A DNA stretch of 64,000 nucleotides, from NCBI GenBank assembly GCA_031418775.1, contig JANOJN010000308.1, forward strand, positions 6,060 to 70,059, read 5' to 3'. The number at the start of each line of letters is the position of its first letter. The first letter of the stretch is position 1. A program made the translations under genes and the position numbers. This DNA is from JANLQX01 sp031418775. Its GTDB lineage: Bacteria > Actinomycetota > Acidimicrobiia > Acidimicrobiales > JANYDT01. The notes beneath the pieces are model-generated. The model was given only the letters and a program-made list of their open reading frames with translations, made no database searches and was not told the DNA's origin. This document shows positions 50,954 to 59,724 of the stretch, in pieces.

Positions 50954-52273
50954 TCAGACCGTTTGCATGGTTCGAACTGCGGAGAGCGGGAGCTTCAGCG
51001 TGGCGACGGCCACGACGAACTCCAGGAGGACGGGGTCCGTGGCTGAGGCAGCGGATAGCTCGCCGAGGCGAATGAGGTCCGGGAGGTCGTCCATCGGAAA
51101 GTCGCCCGTGCACGCCGGGTTCTCGAAGTCGCCGACGGCGGCAAGAATCCATGGCCCGCGGACCCAATCGGCGGCGATCGGAAAGAAGTCCTTGGCCAGC
51201 CCTTCGAGGTTGCCGCCGGCAATCGCTCGGTCGGTGAGGAGTTGTGCAAGGCCTTTGCATTGACCTGCAGCGGAGGACATGCCCTGACCGTGCGTCGGGT
51301 TGAAGTAGCAAATCGAGTCGCCGATCGGCAGAAGTCCGTCGGGATAGCGATCGAGCTGTTCGTAGTGCCGACGCACCGCTCGTGGCAGGTGGTACGTCTT
51401 GATCGATTCGAGCGGAGTGCAGGTGGCGACGAGCTCATCCCAGATCGGAAACGGAAGCGTTCGTCCGAACTCCCTGAACGCGCCCCACTCCGTTGGAGGC
51501 GCGTCGCCGTATCGGCCACCCAACGAGACGAGCCATCGCCCCCCGTCGAGTTTCACGACGGCACCCACGCGCGAACCGAACTCACCCACTCCCGACGGCA
51601 CCACGAAGAACACGACGTGTTCGAAGGCATCCCAGTTCTCCGGCGTGACCATTACCGACGCGTAGTGGACGTCACAATTCACGTAGGTTTCCGGTGCGGG
51701 GTCGTAGTCCAGGTCTTGCAGCCAACGAGCAGAGACGCTGTTTCGTCCGCTTGCATCGACCACGAGGTCGGCGCGAAGAGCATTGTCACCCCGAATCTTT
51801 ACGCCTCTCACGCGCCCGCCGTCGGTTACCGGACCCTCGACGATCGTGTCATGCCGAAATCGAATGTTGGAAACTGTCCGAACCCGATTGCGGACGCAGT
51901 GTTCAAGCAGGGGTCGAGTCTGGACGTACATGGTTCCGTGGTCGGCAGGCTCGGTGATGTGGGACTGCAGGCTGTAGGACTTGCCCTGCGGGGTGTATGC
52001 GACGAAGTCGCGCCCGACCGTCATCGGGATCGATCCTGCATTGACGAGATCGTCGGTGAATCCCGGGAACCAGCTGCTCATGGCATCGAGCCCGCCGGGG
52101 AGTAAGGCGTGAAAGTGGTTCCCCTGGGGAACGGTCGGTCGAGGCTGCGCGGTGACCTGCTCGCTGTCGCGGTCGACGATCAGAACATCGGCGAAGTGTT
52201 CCGAAAGGACGCGAGCGGCGAACATGCCTGCCATGCCTCCGCCGATGACTATGGCGTTCGACTGAGTCTTCAT
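50954..52273 (-). CDS. FAD-dependent monooxygenase/oxidoreductase
   Basis: 439 aa. AIVIGGGMAGMFAARVLSEHFADVLIVDRD is the N-terminal Rossmann FAD motif; VVDASGRNSVSARWL and LLPIGDSICYFNPTHGQGMSSA are the second and third flavin blocks of the class A (PHBH-like) group. Related actinobacterial proteins act on aromatic or polyketide-type substrates. The start is the ATG at 52273, since MKTQSNAIVIGGG directly leads into the FAD motif. The gene converges with the TauD gene, 10 bases apart. Confidence 0.87.
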   Translation of the reverse strand: MKTQSNAIVIGGGMAGMFAARVLSEHFADVLIVDRDSEQVTAQPRPTVPQGNHFHALLPGGLDAMSSWFPGFTDDLVNAGSIPMTVGRDFVAYTPQGKSYSLQSHITEPADHGTMYVQTRPLLEHCVRNRVRTVSNIRFRHDTIVEGPVTDGGRVRGVKIRGDNALRADLVVDASGRNSVSARWLQDLDYDPAPETYVNCDVHYASVMVTPENWDAFEHVVFFVVPSGVGEFGSRVGAVVKLDGGRWLVSLGGRYGDAPPTEWGAFREFGRTLPFPIWDELVATCTPLESIKTYHLPRAVRRHYEQLDRYPDGLLPIGDSICYFNPTHGQGMSSAAGQCKGLAQLLTDRAIAGGNLEGLAKDFFPIAADWVRGPWILAAVGDFENPACTGDFPMDDLPDLIRLGELSAASATDPVLLEFVVAVATLKLPLSAVRTMQTV

Positions 52274-52340
52274 GGGTGTCCATTTCCGTTCGAAGGCTGT
52301 GGGTGCTGTAGTCACTGTGCGCGAGCCTTTGCGTGTCGTC

Positions 52341-52356
52341 TGTGATCAGGATCACG
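52341..52356. promoter_or_regulatory. CRP/FNR-like palindrome between divergent genes
   Basis: TGTGATCAGGATCACG contains a GTGATC-AG-GATCAC inverted repeat and matches the TGTGA-N6-TCACA pattern of CRP-type sites. It lies in the 195-base space between the FAD monooxygenase and the methyltransferase, about 68 bases before the former's start codon. TetR or GntR binding is also possible. Confidence 0.45.
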
Positions 52357-52468
52357 TTCGCACCTGTAGTACTCCGACTGCGGCGGAGCGCTGACGAGGT
52401 CCTGCGTCGACCGATGACAGACTGCCTGACGATTCGGCCGCCACCGAAGCGGGAGTGAAGGAGCGAAT

Positions 52469-53389
52469 ATGTCGGATGCTGTCCCGCCCCAGGCCGATCG
52501 GTTCTCCGGTTTCGCCGACCTCTACGACGCGAATCGTCCGTCGCCGCCACCTGAGCTCGGCGACCTTCTCGCTTCGTATGCGCGCGTGGCACATCCGGTG
52601 GTGGTCGACCTCGGCAGCGGGACCGGGCTCTCCTCTCGATGGGCAGGGGCGTGGGCGGCGTCGGTTACGGGTATCGAGCCGAGCGACGACATGCGCCGAC
52701 GCGCGACCGAACGAGGCGGTGGCAATATCTCGTACCTTGCCGGCACGTCGGACCGGACCGGAGGGGCCGATGACTGCGCCGACATCGTGCTTGCCGTGCA
52801 GGCGATGCACTGGATGGAGCCGACCTCCACGCTCCGCGAGGCGGCGCGGTTGCTGCGACCCGGTGGGGTGTTCGCCACCGTCGACGCCGACTGGCCGCCG
52901 GTGTCCGGAGTGGTCGAGGCCGAAGCGGCGTGGGCGGCGGTGCACAAGCGGATCCGGGTGTTCGAGGCTCGTCTTGCCGCGGGCGAGGGACAGGCGGAGC
53001 TCCGTCGTCGTGTTGACGACGCCGACCCGGCCCTGGTGGACGAGGACCTCGCCGATCCCCATCGGAACCGGGCCATGCCCGGCGGTGTCCGTTCGTGGTC
53101 GAAGTCCGAGCATCTCAGCCGCATGCGGGCGAGTGGGTTGTTCTCGTTCACGAGGGAGTTGGTCTTCGACGCCCCCCTGCACGGAGAGGGCTCCGCCGAG
53201 CGGTTCGTCGCTCTGCTCCGGAGCCAGGGGAGTTATCAGGCGCTGGCGAAAGCGGGCCTCTCCGACGAGGAGATCGGCGCCGACGTGTTCGAGCGAGAGG
53301 TACTCAAGGGATTCGCCTCCTTGACCGTGGGCGGGCACGCACCCCGGATCTCGTTCAGCTGGCGCGTCCGCCTCGGTGTCGTTCGCTGA
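52469..53389 (+). CDS. Class I SAM-dependent methyltransferase
   Basis: 306 aa. FSGFADLYDANRPSPPPELGDLLASYARV leads to motif I VVVDLGSGTGLSSRWAGAWA, motif II GIEPSDDMRRRA, and ADIVLAVQAMHWMEP. It resembles UbiE/Methyltransf_11 proteins. AAGGAG lies 5-6 bases before the ATG at 52469. Its last 35 bases overlap, in antisense, the 3' end of the BenE gene. Confidence 0.87.
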   Translation: MSDAVPPQADRFSGFADLYDANRPSPPPELGDLLASYARVAHPVVVDLGSGTGLSSRWAGAWAASVTGIEPSDDMRRRATERGGGNISYLAGTSDRTGGADDCADIVLAVQAMHWMEPTSTLREAARLLRPGGVFATVDADWPPVSGVVEAEAAWAAVHKRIRVFEARLAAGEGQAELRRRVDDADPALVDEDLADPHRNRAMPGGVRSWSKSEHLSRMRASGLFSFTRELVFDAPLHGEGSAERFVALLRSQGSYQALAKAGLSDEEIGADVFEREVLKGFASLTVGGHAPRISFSWRVRLGVVR

Positions 53390-54560
53390 CCGGGCGAAGC
53401 CGAGTGCTGAGGAGGACGAGTATGCCGGCGATGATGGCCCAAAAGGCCGCTCCGATGCCGGCCAGACTCACGCCCGACAGCGTGACGAGGAACGTGATCA
53501 TCGCCGCTTCACGCTGACCTGGGTCGCTCACCGCGGTGGTGACTCCGTTCGCCACGGTCGGGATCAACGCGAACCCGGCAACCGCGAGAATGAGGGCTCT
53601 CGGCAAGACGCCGAGCACACTCGCCACCGAACCGCCGATCAAGCCGACGCCTACGTAGAGCGCCCCCGCGAACATCGCCGCGGGATAGCGACGATCGCGA
53701 TCCGGATGGATGTCCGGGCCCATGACCATCGAAGCCGTGATGGCGGCGAGGTTGATCCCGAAGGACCCGAAGGGAGCGAGCAGCAGACCGACGATGCCGC
53801 TCGCCGTGATGGCCGGCGATACGCGGATGTCGTATCCGTGCGCGCGAAGTGCCGCGACGCCAGGGACGTTCTGCGCCGCCATCGTCACGATGTAGAGCGG
53901 CACTCCGAGCCCGAGCAGAACGCCGAAGGAGAACGACGGGCCGACGAACTGCGGGTCGACCAGCCCGAGGTGCACGCCGTTCGTGCTCAGCGAACCTTGG
54001 GCAAGAGCAACGGCGAGCCCCGCGCCGAGGACGAGAAGCGCGCTGAACTTTGGGAGGAGTCGCCGCGAGAGCACGTAGGCGGCGAACATCGAGATCACGA
54101 GTGCGGGCTCAGCCTTGGCCGAGGCGAAGCCGTCGATGGCGAATCGAACCAGCACTCCGGCCAGCAGCGCTGACGCGAGCGGGAGCGGGATGTTGTCGAT
54201 CACTCGATCGAACGCGCCGGTGACACCGGTGATGAGCAGCAGCAGTGCGGAGAATAGGAATGCCCCGATGGCCTCGCGCATGGTCACGCCGTCGAGCCCG
54301 GTGGCGAGGAGCGCGGCGGCAGGTGTTGACCAGGCGAGCAGGATCGGCGTCCGGTAACGGCGCGACAGGTACAGCGAGCTGAGACCCTTGCCGATGCAGA
54401 GGGCGCCGATCCATGAACCGGTCTGGGCCGGGGTCGCGCCTGCCGCCTTCGCCGCGGCGAAGACGATTGCCACCGAACTGGTGACACCGACGAGGACGGC
54501 GATGAGCGCCGCAGTGAACGCCGGGAAGAGGGCAGAGGTATCGGCTGTAGCGTCGCTCAT
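53355..54560 (-). CDS. BenE-family transporter
   Basis: 401 aa with about 11-12 hydrophobic segments. LIAVLVGVTSSVAIVFAAAKAAGA, SWIGALCIGKGL and PILLAWSTPAAALL are the signature of BenE/YdcO proteins, annotated as benzoate:H+ symporters. No aromatic catabolic gene lies beside it, so the substrate is open. The ATG at 54560 overlaps the EamA stop (ATGA). Last gene of a three-gene operon; its 3' end overlaps the convergent methyltransferase. Confidence 0.88.
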   Translation of the reverse strand: MSDATADTSALFPAFTAALIAVLVGVTSSVAIVFAAAKAAGATPAQTGSWIGALCIGKGLSSLYLSRRYRTPILLAWSTPAAALLATGLDGVTMREAIGAFLFSALLLLITGVTGAFDRVIDNIPLPLASALLAGVLVRFAIDGFASAKAEPALVISMFAAYVLSRRLLPKFSALLVLGAGLAVALAQGSLSTNGVHLGLVDPQFVGPSFSFGVLLGLGVPLYIVTMAAQNVPGVAALRAHGYDIRVSPAITASGIVGLLLAPFGSFGINLAAITASMVMGPDIHPDRDRRYPAAMFAGALYVGVGLIGGSVASVLGVLPRALILAVAGFALIPTVANGVTTAVSDPGQREAAMITFLVTLSGVSLAGIGAAFWAIIAGILVLLSTRLRPVSERHRGGRAS

Positions 54561-55516
54561 AGACGGGCGGTGACCGTAGCAACGGGGATCTCGTGGGCGA
54601 CGGGAACTGCGTGGCTGATCGCCGATCGCCTCGATCCGAACACGGCAACGAGAACGACGAGTGCCACCGCGATGAGGAGTGCATCGATGTCCTCGTGGAG
54701 GAACAGTCCGGCCCACGTGAGCGAGAGGATCGGCTGGAGAAGTTGGATCTGGCTGACCCGGGCCACGCCACCCATGGCGAGTCCGGCGTACCAGGCGAAG
54801 AACCCGAGGTACATCGAGACCACGGAGAGATACGCGAAGCCGAACCACGCCGTGCGGGGGTCGGCCGTCGAAACCGGACCGAGGCCGAGCAGGGTGAGCG
54901 GCACGGTGAGCGGAAGCGCGATCACCACGGCCCACGAGATGGTCTGCCACCCGCCCAGCTCACGGCTCACGACGGCACCTTCGGCGTAGCCGAACGAGGC
55001 CGAGATGACCGCGCCGAGCAGGAGCAGATCGCCGACGGCAAGGTCCTTGGTGTTCGACTTCGCCGCCGCGAGGGTCGTCACCGCAGCAACACCGAGTGCA
55101 GCGAAGAACCAGTAGCGCCGCGAAGGACGATCACCGATCCGGAGCAGCGCCCACCCCGCTGTTGCGGCAGGAAGAAGCCCGATCACGACGGCTCCGTGGC
55201 CGGCCGGAGCGTGGCGGAGGGCGAGGCCGGTGAAGGCCGGGAAGCCGAGCACGACACCGCCGACGGTGCCGAGCAACGGCTTCCAGTGGTGACGCTGGGG
55301 GCGCTTGGCCTTGGTCATCACCAAGACGGCGATGGCGAGGAGTCCGGCGACGACGGCACGTCCAAATGATACGAAGACCCACCCGAGCTCGCGAACGGCG
55401 ACCCGGGTCGCCGGGAGCGACACGCTGAAGCACAGCACACCGACGAAGCCGAGCAGCAGCCCGCGCGTTTCTCGCTGCTCATGGTAAGCGTTGTCGTCCA
55501 AGGTCAACGTGCTCAC
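54557..55516 (-). CDS. EamA/DMT-superfamily transporter
   Basis: 319 aa with ten hydrophobic helices in two EamA repeats (GLLLGFVGVLCFSVSLPATRVAVRELGW; LLLLGAVISASFGYAEGAVVSRELGG). LQPILSLTWAGLFLHEDID closes the second repeat. The carriers of this family move amino acids, drugs or metabolites. The GTG at 55516 overlaps the helicase stop (GTGA) and its own stop overlaps the BenE start. Confidence 0.88.
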   Translation of the reverse strand: MSTLTLDDNAYHEQRETRGLLLGFVGVLCFSVSLPATRVAVRELGWVFVSFGRAVVAGLLAIAVLVMTKAKRPQRHHWKPLLGTVGGVVLGFPAFTGLALRHAPAGHGAVVIGLLPAATAGWALLRIGDRPSRRYWFFAALGVAAVTTLAAAKSNTKDLAVGDLLLLGAVISASFGYAEGAVVSRELGGWQTISWAVVIALPLTVPLTLLGLGPVSTADPRTAWFGFAYLSVVSMYLGFFAWYAGLAMGGVARVSQIQLLQPILSLTWAGLFLHEDIDALLIAVALVVLVAVFGSRRSAISHAVPVAHEIPVATVTARL

Positions 55517-58056
55517 CCGCCGAACAGCCCGAGTCGGCTGGCCGCGCTGAACACGAGCGTTGGCCCGCCGTCTTCCGCGGCGCGCACGAGATCGACGGTG
55601 CCGATAATCCTCCAGTCGCCATCGCCTTCAGGGTCGCAGAGACGCTGGGTTACCGTCCACATTCCGGCCACCGAATCGTCGATGGAGAAGAAGGCTGCCG
55701 ACCGTGCCTCCGTCGTGGTCTCGATCGACGCATGCTCGGACCAGTAGTCGCCGAGCATGTTCTCCAGGTCCCACGGAGTGGGCGCGCCCTCGATGCGTTC
55801 GGAGAACGACGGGTAGGCCTTGCGGGCGAGGAGTTCGATCCAGCCGAATGCCGCGGTGCGGATGCTCGTGCGCCAAGCCGGAGGCGGCCCAACGACGACA
55901 ACAGGAGAGTGCCCGACGTGGTGCTCGGCGACTTCGCCGCCGGACAACTTCGTCCACTCGTCAAGGAGGCTGGCATCGGTCGCGCTGAGGAGCAGTCGTA
56001 GCCACTCGATCACGTCTTCGAGGGGGTCGGTATAGGAACCGTTGGCGAGGGACCGGTCGAGGGTGCGCCAAGCATCGGTGAGATAGCGAAGGAGCAGCCC
56101 CTCACTGCGTTCGAGCTTGTAGCGCTTGATGAACCCGTTGAACGTCTCACCGGTCTCGAGCATCTCGCGCAGGATCGACTTCGGCTCAGGGTCTTCCCAT
56201 ACCCACGGATGCGTGCGGCGGTAGAGCTCGATGCACGAATCGAGGATCTCGGCGAGCGGCTTGGGCCACGTGATCCCGTCGAGGTTCTCGATGCGCTCCT
56301 CATAGGGAACGCCGGCCGCCTTCATCCGGGCGATCTCCATTCCCCGAGCGGCCTTCTCCTGGGCGATCACGATGGCACGCGGGTTCTCGATGATCGACTC
56401 GACGACGCTCACGACATCGAGCACGTAGGACGGATCATCGCGATCGAACGTGGCGAGCACCTCGAGGGCGAACGGGCCGAGTGGAGAGGCGAACCGGACG
56501 TCGACACGATCGTTCGTGCCATCGTCGACCAGCGAGCCGACGCGTACTCCGGCGCACGTGCCATCGTCAGCGCGCAGACGTTCGGCCACCCCGGCCGCCT
56601 CTAGCGATCGGTAGACATGAATGGCTCGCTTCTTGTGCGCCCGCTTCTGTGTGGGCGTGTCGTGGTTGGTGAGGAGCAGCGACTTGAGCACATCCGGTCC
56701 GTCGGGTCGGGCCAGCACGCTCGACACCAGGTTCGCCGTGACCCGGAAGCGCGACACCAGCGGCTCGGGCGACGCGGCGAGAAGACGATTGAACGTGTTC
56801 TCGTCGAAGTGCACGAACCCCTTCGGCGGTGGGGCCCGCTTGACCTTGCGCTGTGCCTTGGGGTCGTCGCCCGCGCGTGCCAGCGCCCGGTTCGTCTCGA
56901 TGACGTGCTCCGGCGCCTGGGCCCACACATGACCGTCGGGGTCGAATCCCGGCCGCCCGGCCCGCCCGGCCAGCTGATGGAACTCGCGGGCACGGAGCAC
57001 CCGGACCTTCTGCCCGTCGAACTTCGTAAGTGCACTGAACAAGACGGTGCGGATCGGTATGTTGATCCCGACGCCGAGGGTGTCGGTCCCGCAGATCACC
57101 GCGAGCAGGCCTTCGCCCGCGAGCCGCTCGACGAGACGGCGGTAGCGGGGGAGCATTCCGGCGTGATGCACGCCGACGCCGTTGCGGAGGTACCGGGCGA
57201 GGGTCTGGCCGAAGCCGGTGGTGAGCCGTTCACCTTTCACCGCTGCGGCGATGGCCTCGCGCTGCTCGCGGGAGGTCAGAGGGAGCGAGACGAGCGACTG
57301 CGCCTGCTCGACGGCGGCCGCCTGCGTGGAGTGGACCAGATACACCGGGTAGAGCCCGCGCTCCACGGCATCGACGATGCTCTCCGCCAGCGGCGTGCTG
57401 CGCCACTCCGGGTAGAGCGGGATCGGGCGGTTGACACTGGTGATGTTCTCGACCGGGGTCGAGGTTCGCGCCTCGAGATCGGCGATGATCGGCGAGACGT
57501 CGCCGAGGGTCGCCGATGCGAGGAGGTACTGCGTGTCGTTGGGAAGCAGCAGCGGCACCTGCCACGCCCAGCCCCGATCGGTGTCGCCGTAGTAGTGGAA
57601 CTCGTCGAGGCACGCGAACCCGGGAGCGGCGTCGTGCAAGAAGGCGTCGCCCAGCGCGAGGTTGGCGAACACCTCAGCCGTACACACCAGCACCGGGGCG
57701 TCGCGATTGATGGATGCATCGCCGATGGCGAGCCCGACCTCGGTGGCGCCCAGGAGGTCGACCAACTCGAAGAACTTCTCCGCCACCAGGGCCTTGATCG
57801 GCGCCGTCCACACCGACCGGCGGCTGGCATTGCGGGCCAGCACGATGCCGGCGATGGCCGCCATCGACTTCCCGGACCCCGTCGGCGTGGCAAGAACGAC
57901 GTGGGAGCCCGCAGCGAGTGCGATTGCGGCGTCCTCCTGATGCGGGTACAGCGGCCGGCCCGTCTCCGCCGCCCACGCCGAGTACCCATCGATCACGTCA
58001 CTTGGGTCCGAGCCAATCGGCGGCAGGCGATCGAGCAGGCGAGGCGAAGGACTCAT
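55513..58056 (-). CDS. Ski2-like DEAD/DEAH-box helicase with C-terminal DUF3516
   Basis: 847 aa. Motif I is ATPTGSGKS (56-64), motif II DEFH (151-154), motif III LLASATLG, and motif VI HQLAGRAGRPGFD, as in Ski2-like RNA helicases. The C-terminal third (from about 560) is the DUF3516 region typical of actinobacteria (LRYLTDAWRTLDRSL, EWLRLLLSATDASLLDEW). It likely unwinds RNA in decay or ribosome work. The start is ATG at 58056. It is the first gene of an operon with two unrelated membrane carriers. Confidence 0.9.
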   Translation of the reverse strand: MSPSPRLLDRLPPIGSDPSDVIDGYSAWAAETGRPLYPHQEDAAIALAAGSHVVLATPTGSGKSMAAIAGIVLARNASRRSVWTAPIKALVAEKFFELVDLLGATEVGLAIGDASINRDAPVLVCTAEVFANLALGDAFLHDAAPGFACLDEFHYYGDTDRGWAWQVPLLLPNDTQYLLASATLGDVSPIIADLEARTSTPVENITSVNRPIPLYPEWRSTPLAESIVDAVERGLYPVYLVHSTQAAAVEQAQSLVSLPLTSREQREAIAAAVKGERLTTGFGQTLARYLRNGVGVHHAGMLPRYRRLVERLAGEGLLAVICGTDTLGVGINIPIRTVLFSALTKFDGQKVRVLRAREFHQLAGRAGRPGFDPDGHVWAQAPEHVIETNRALARAGDDPKAQRKVKRAPPPKGFVHFDENTFNRLLAASPEPLVSRFRVTANLVSSVLARPDGPDVLKSLLLTNHDTPTQKRAHKKRAIHVYRSLEAAGVAERLRADDGTCAGVRVGSLVDDGTNDRVDVRFASPLGPFALEVLATFDRDDPSYVLDVVSVVESIIENPRAIVIAQEKAARGMEIARMKAAGVPYEERIENLDGITWPKPLAEILDSCIELYRRTHPWVWEDPEPKSILREMLETGETFNGFIKRYKLERSEGLLLRYLTDAWRTLDRSLANGSYTDPLEDVIEWLRLLLSATDASLLDEWTKLSGGEVAEHHVGHSPVVVVGPPPAWRTSIRTAAFGWIELLARKAYPSFSERIEGAPTPWDLENMLGDYWSEHASIETTTEARSAAFFSIDDSVAGMWTVTQRLCDPEGDGDWRIIGTVDLVRAAEDGGPTLVFSAASRLGLFGG

Positions 58057-58122
58057 GACACCGCTGATCCTGGCAGGGTCCCGAGCGACCCTGGGCGAAG
58101 GTCTCTGGCGTGTGCGGCCGGC

Positions 58123-58228
58123 TCACGCGCAGATCGCCGGTTTCGACGCGCACCTGACCCGAAAACGGCCAGAGTTCGGCGATCCTCGGGTGAGGTGCGC
58201 GTGAAATGGTCTGAGCTGCGCGTGAGAT
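58123..58228. repeat. Nested inverted repeat between helicase and CysQ-like gene
   Basis: Outer arms CTCACGCGCAG (58123-58133) and CTGCGCGTGAG (58218-58228) are perfect complements. Inner arms of 17 bases at 58146-58162 and 58186-58202 match at 16 of 17 positions, around a 23-base loop. The whole is a 106-bp imperfect palindrome that could fold into one long hairpin. It lacks TA or other clear target duplications. It could be a REP-like element, a regulator site or a bidirectional terminator. Confidence 0.6.
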
Positions 58229-58271
58229 GGATGACCCCGGATATGCGTTCGGGGTGCGGAGTTGCCTCCGG

Positions 58272-58277
58272 TACGGT
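58272..58277 (+). promoter_or_regulatory. -10-like element of the CysQ-like gene
   Basis: TACGGT lies 8 bases before the GTG at 58286, predicting a leader of about two bases. Confidence 0.4.
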
Positions 58278-58285
58278 CATAGTCC

Positions 58286-59131
58286 GTGACGCCGTCGAAC
58301 ATTCCGGAAAACGACGGCGTGTCCGAAGCCGATGGTGCCTCCGAGACCGATACCGAGTTGGCGGCGAGAGTGGCGTGGCTGGCCGGTCGCTTGCTGCGGA
58401 CGATTCGTCGGACCGAGGGGGCCTTCGACGACCCCGCCGCTCTCGGCGATAGGGCCGACCGGGAGGCGAACGAGCTCATCTTGTCCGAACTCGCCGCGGC
58501 GAGACCCGGCGACTCCGTGCTCTCTGAGGAATCCACCGACGACCTTGCCCGGCTGGAGGCTGACCGCGTCTGGATCGTCGACCCGCTCGACGGCACGCGT
58601 CAGTACCGGACCGAGGGGCGCACCGACTGGGCGGTGCACATCGCGCTGTGGGAGCGCGGCGAGAGCGGTGGTCGAATCACCAGCGCCGCGGTCGCCATGC
58701 CCGAGCTCGGCTCGGTGTTCACGACCGACGTGGCCCTCGAAGGTGAGGCCTTCGATCCGGAAGGTCTGGTTCGGCTTCAGCCCATCGTGCTGGTGAGTGA
58801 CTCTCGCGCCCCCGACGTGACCGAGGTCGTCGCTTCCATCGAAGGCGTGGTCGCCCACATGGGTTCGGCCGGGGCGAAGATCCTCGCGATTGTGCGAGGC
58901 GATGCCGATGCCTACATCCATTCGGGTGGGCAGTACGAGTGGGACTCCGCCGCGCCGGTCGCGGTTGCCCTCGCGCACGGTTTGCACGCCTCACGGCTCG
59001 ATGGTTCACCGTTGATCTACAACCAGCGTGACACGTTGCTCCCCGACCTTGTCGTGTGCCGTCCTGATCTGGCCGAACCATTGCTATGCGCACTCTCCGT
59101 GCCACTTCGAATCGAGGATGACCATGCCTGA
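58286..59131 (+). CDS. Inositol-monophosphatase-family phosphatase, CysQ-like
   Basis: 281 aa. The metal-binding motifs are LSEES (Glu), WIVDPLDGTRQY (Asp-Pro-Leu-Asp-Gly-Thr) and WDSAAPVAVALAHG, as in CysQ 3'(2'),5'-bisphosphate nucleotidase and IMPase. CysQ removes PAP made by sulfate assimilation. In this family the substrate cannot be told from these motifs alone; actinobacterial CysQ also acts on inositol and fructose phosphates. The start is the GTG at 58286. It overlaps the thioesterase by 8 bases. Confidence 0.85.
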   Translation: MTPSNIPENDGVSEADGASETDTELAARVAWLAGRLLRTIRRTEGAFDDPAALGDRADREANELILSELAAARPGDSVLSEESTDDLARLEADRVWIVDPLDGTRQYRTEGRTDWAVHIALWERGESGGRITSAAVAMPELGSVFTTDVALEGEAFDPEGLVRLQPIVLVSDSRAPDVTEVVASIEGVVAHMGSAGAKILAIVRGDADAYIHSGGQYEWDSAAPVAVALAHGLHASRLDGSPLIYNQRDTLLPDLVVCRPDLAEPLLCALSVPLRIEDDHA

Positions 59132-59576
59132 GCTCCAGCTCGACGCCGCCGGGGTGTCGGCCTACCTGGCGTCGGTCTGGCCGCAGGCGGCGGAGCGCTA
59201 CGGACCGACGGGTCTCATTCACCTCGATTCGACCCGGGCCCGCATGCGCATGGTCGCCACCGACGAAGTGCTTCGCCCTGGTGGAACGGTCTCCGGCCCG
59301 ACCATGATGCAGCTCGCCGACTCCGTGAGCTACGCCCTCGTGCTCGGCCTCCTCGGCCACGCCGCGCTTGCCGTGACGACGCACCTTTCCATCGACTTCG
59401 TCCGACGGCCTGTGCCGGGCGAGCTCGTGGCCGACGCGCACTTGAAGAAGCTGGGGCGATCGCTCGTCGTCATGAGCGTCGAGGTCTTCTCCGTCCCGCC
59501 CGGTCAGGAACCCGACCCCGCCCGCCCGGTCGCCATCGCGAGCGTGACGTACTCCCGTTCGCTCGTGTCGGATTGA
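59124..59576 (+). CDS. PaaI-family hotdog thioesterase
   Basis: 150 aa. LRPGGTVSGPTMMQLADSVSYALVLGLLG is the hotdog helix with the usual Asp/Gly region; AVTTHLSIDFVRRPVPGELVADAHLKKLGRSLVVMSVEVF is the typical PaaI tail. It hydrolyses acyl-CoA thioesters. The ATG at 59124 lies inside the end of the CysQ-like gene, so the two are translated together. Confidence 0.85.
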   Translation: MPELQLDAAGVSAYLASVWPQAAERYGPTGLIHLDSTRARMRMVATDEVLRPGGTVSGPTMMQLADSVSYALVLGLLGHAALAVTTHLSIDFVRRPVPGELVADAHLKKLGRSLVVMSVEVFSVPPGQEPDPARPVAIASVTYSRSLVSD

Positions 59577-59724
59577 CGCGGCGTCCAGGGCGACTGACCC
59601 GTCGTCCGAGGCCGAGTCGGCAAGTGACGTCCCCCGGAGATCGTGGTAACTGAACGGTGTCGCGACCGATCGGGGCCCTCTCCCGTCTAAGATCGCTCAT
59701 TCGTTCTCAAGGAGTCGCTGACCG

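Noticed and set aside
53355..53389. Sequencing error as the cause of the overlapping convergent ends
   Set aside because: Both proteins end in plausible tails, and short tail-to-tail overlaps are usual in compact genomes.
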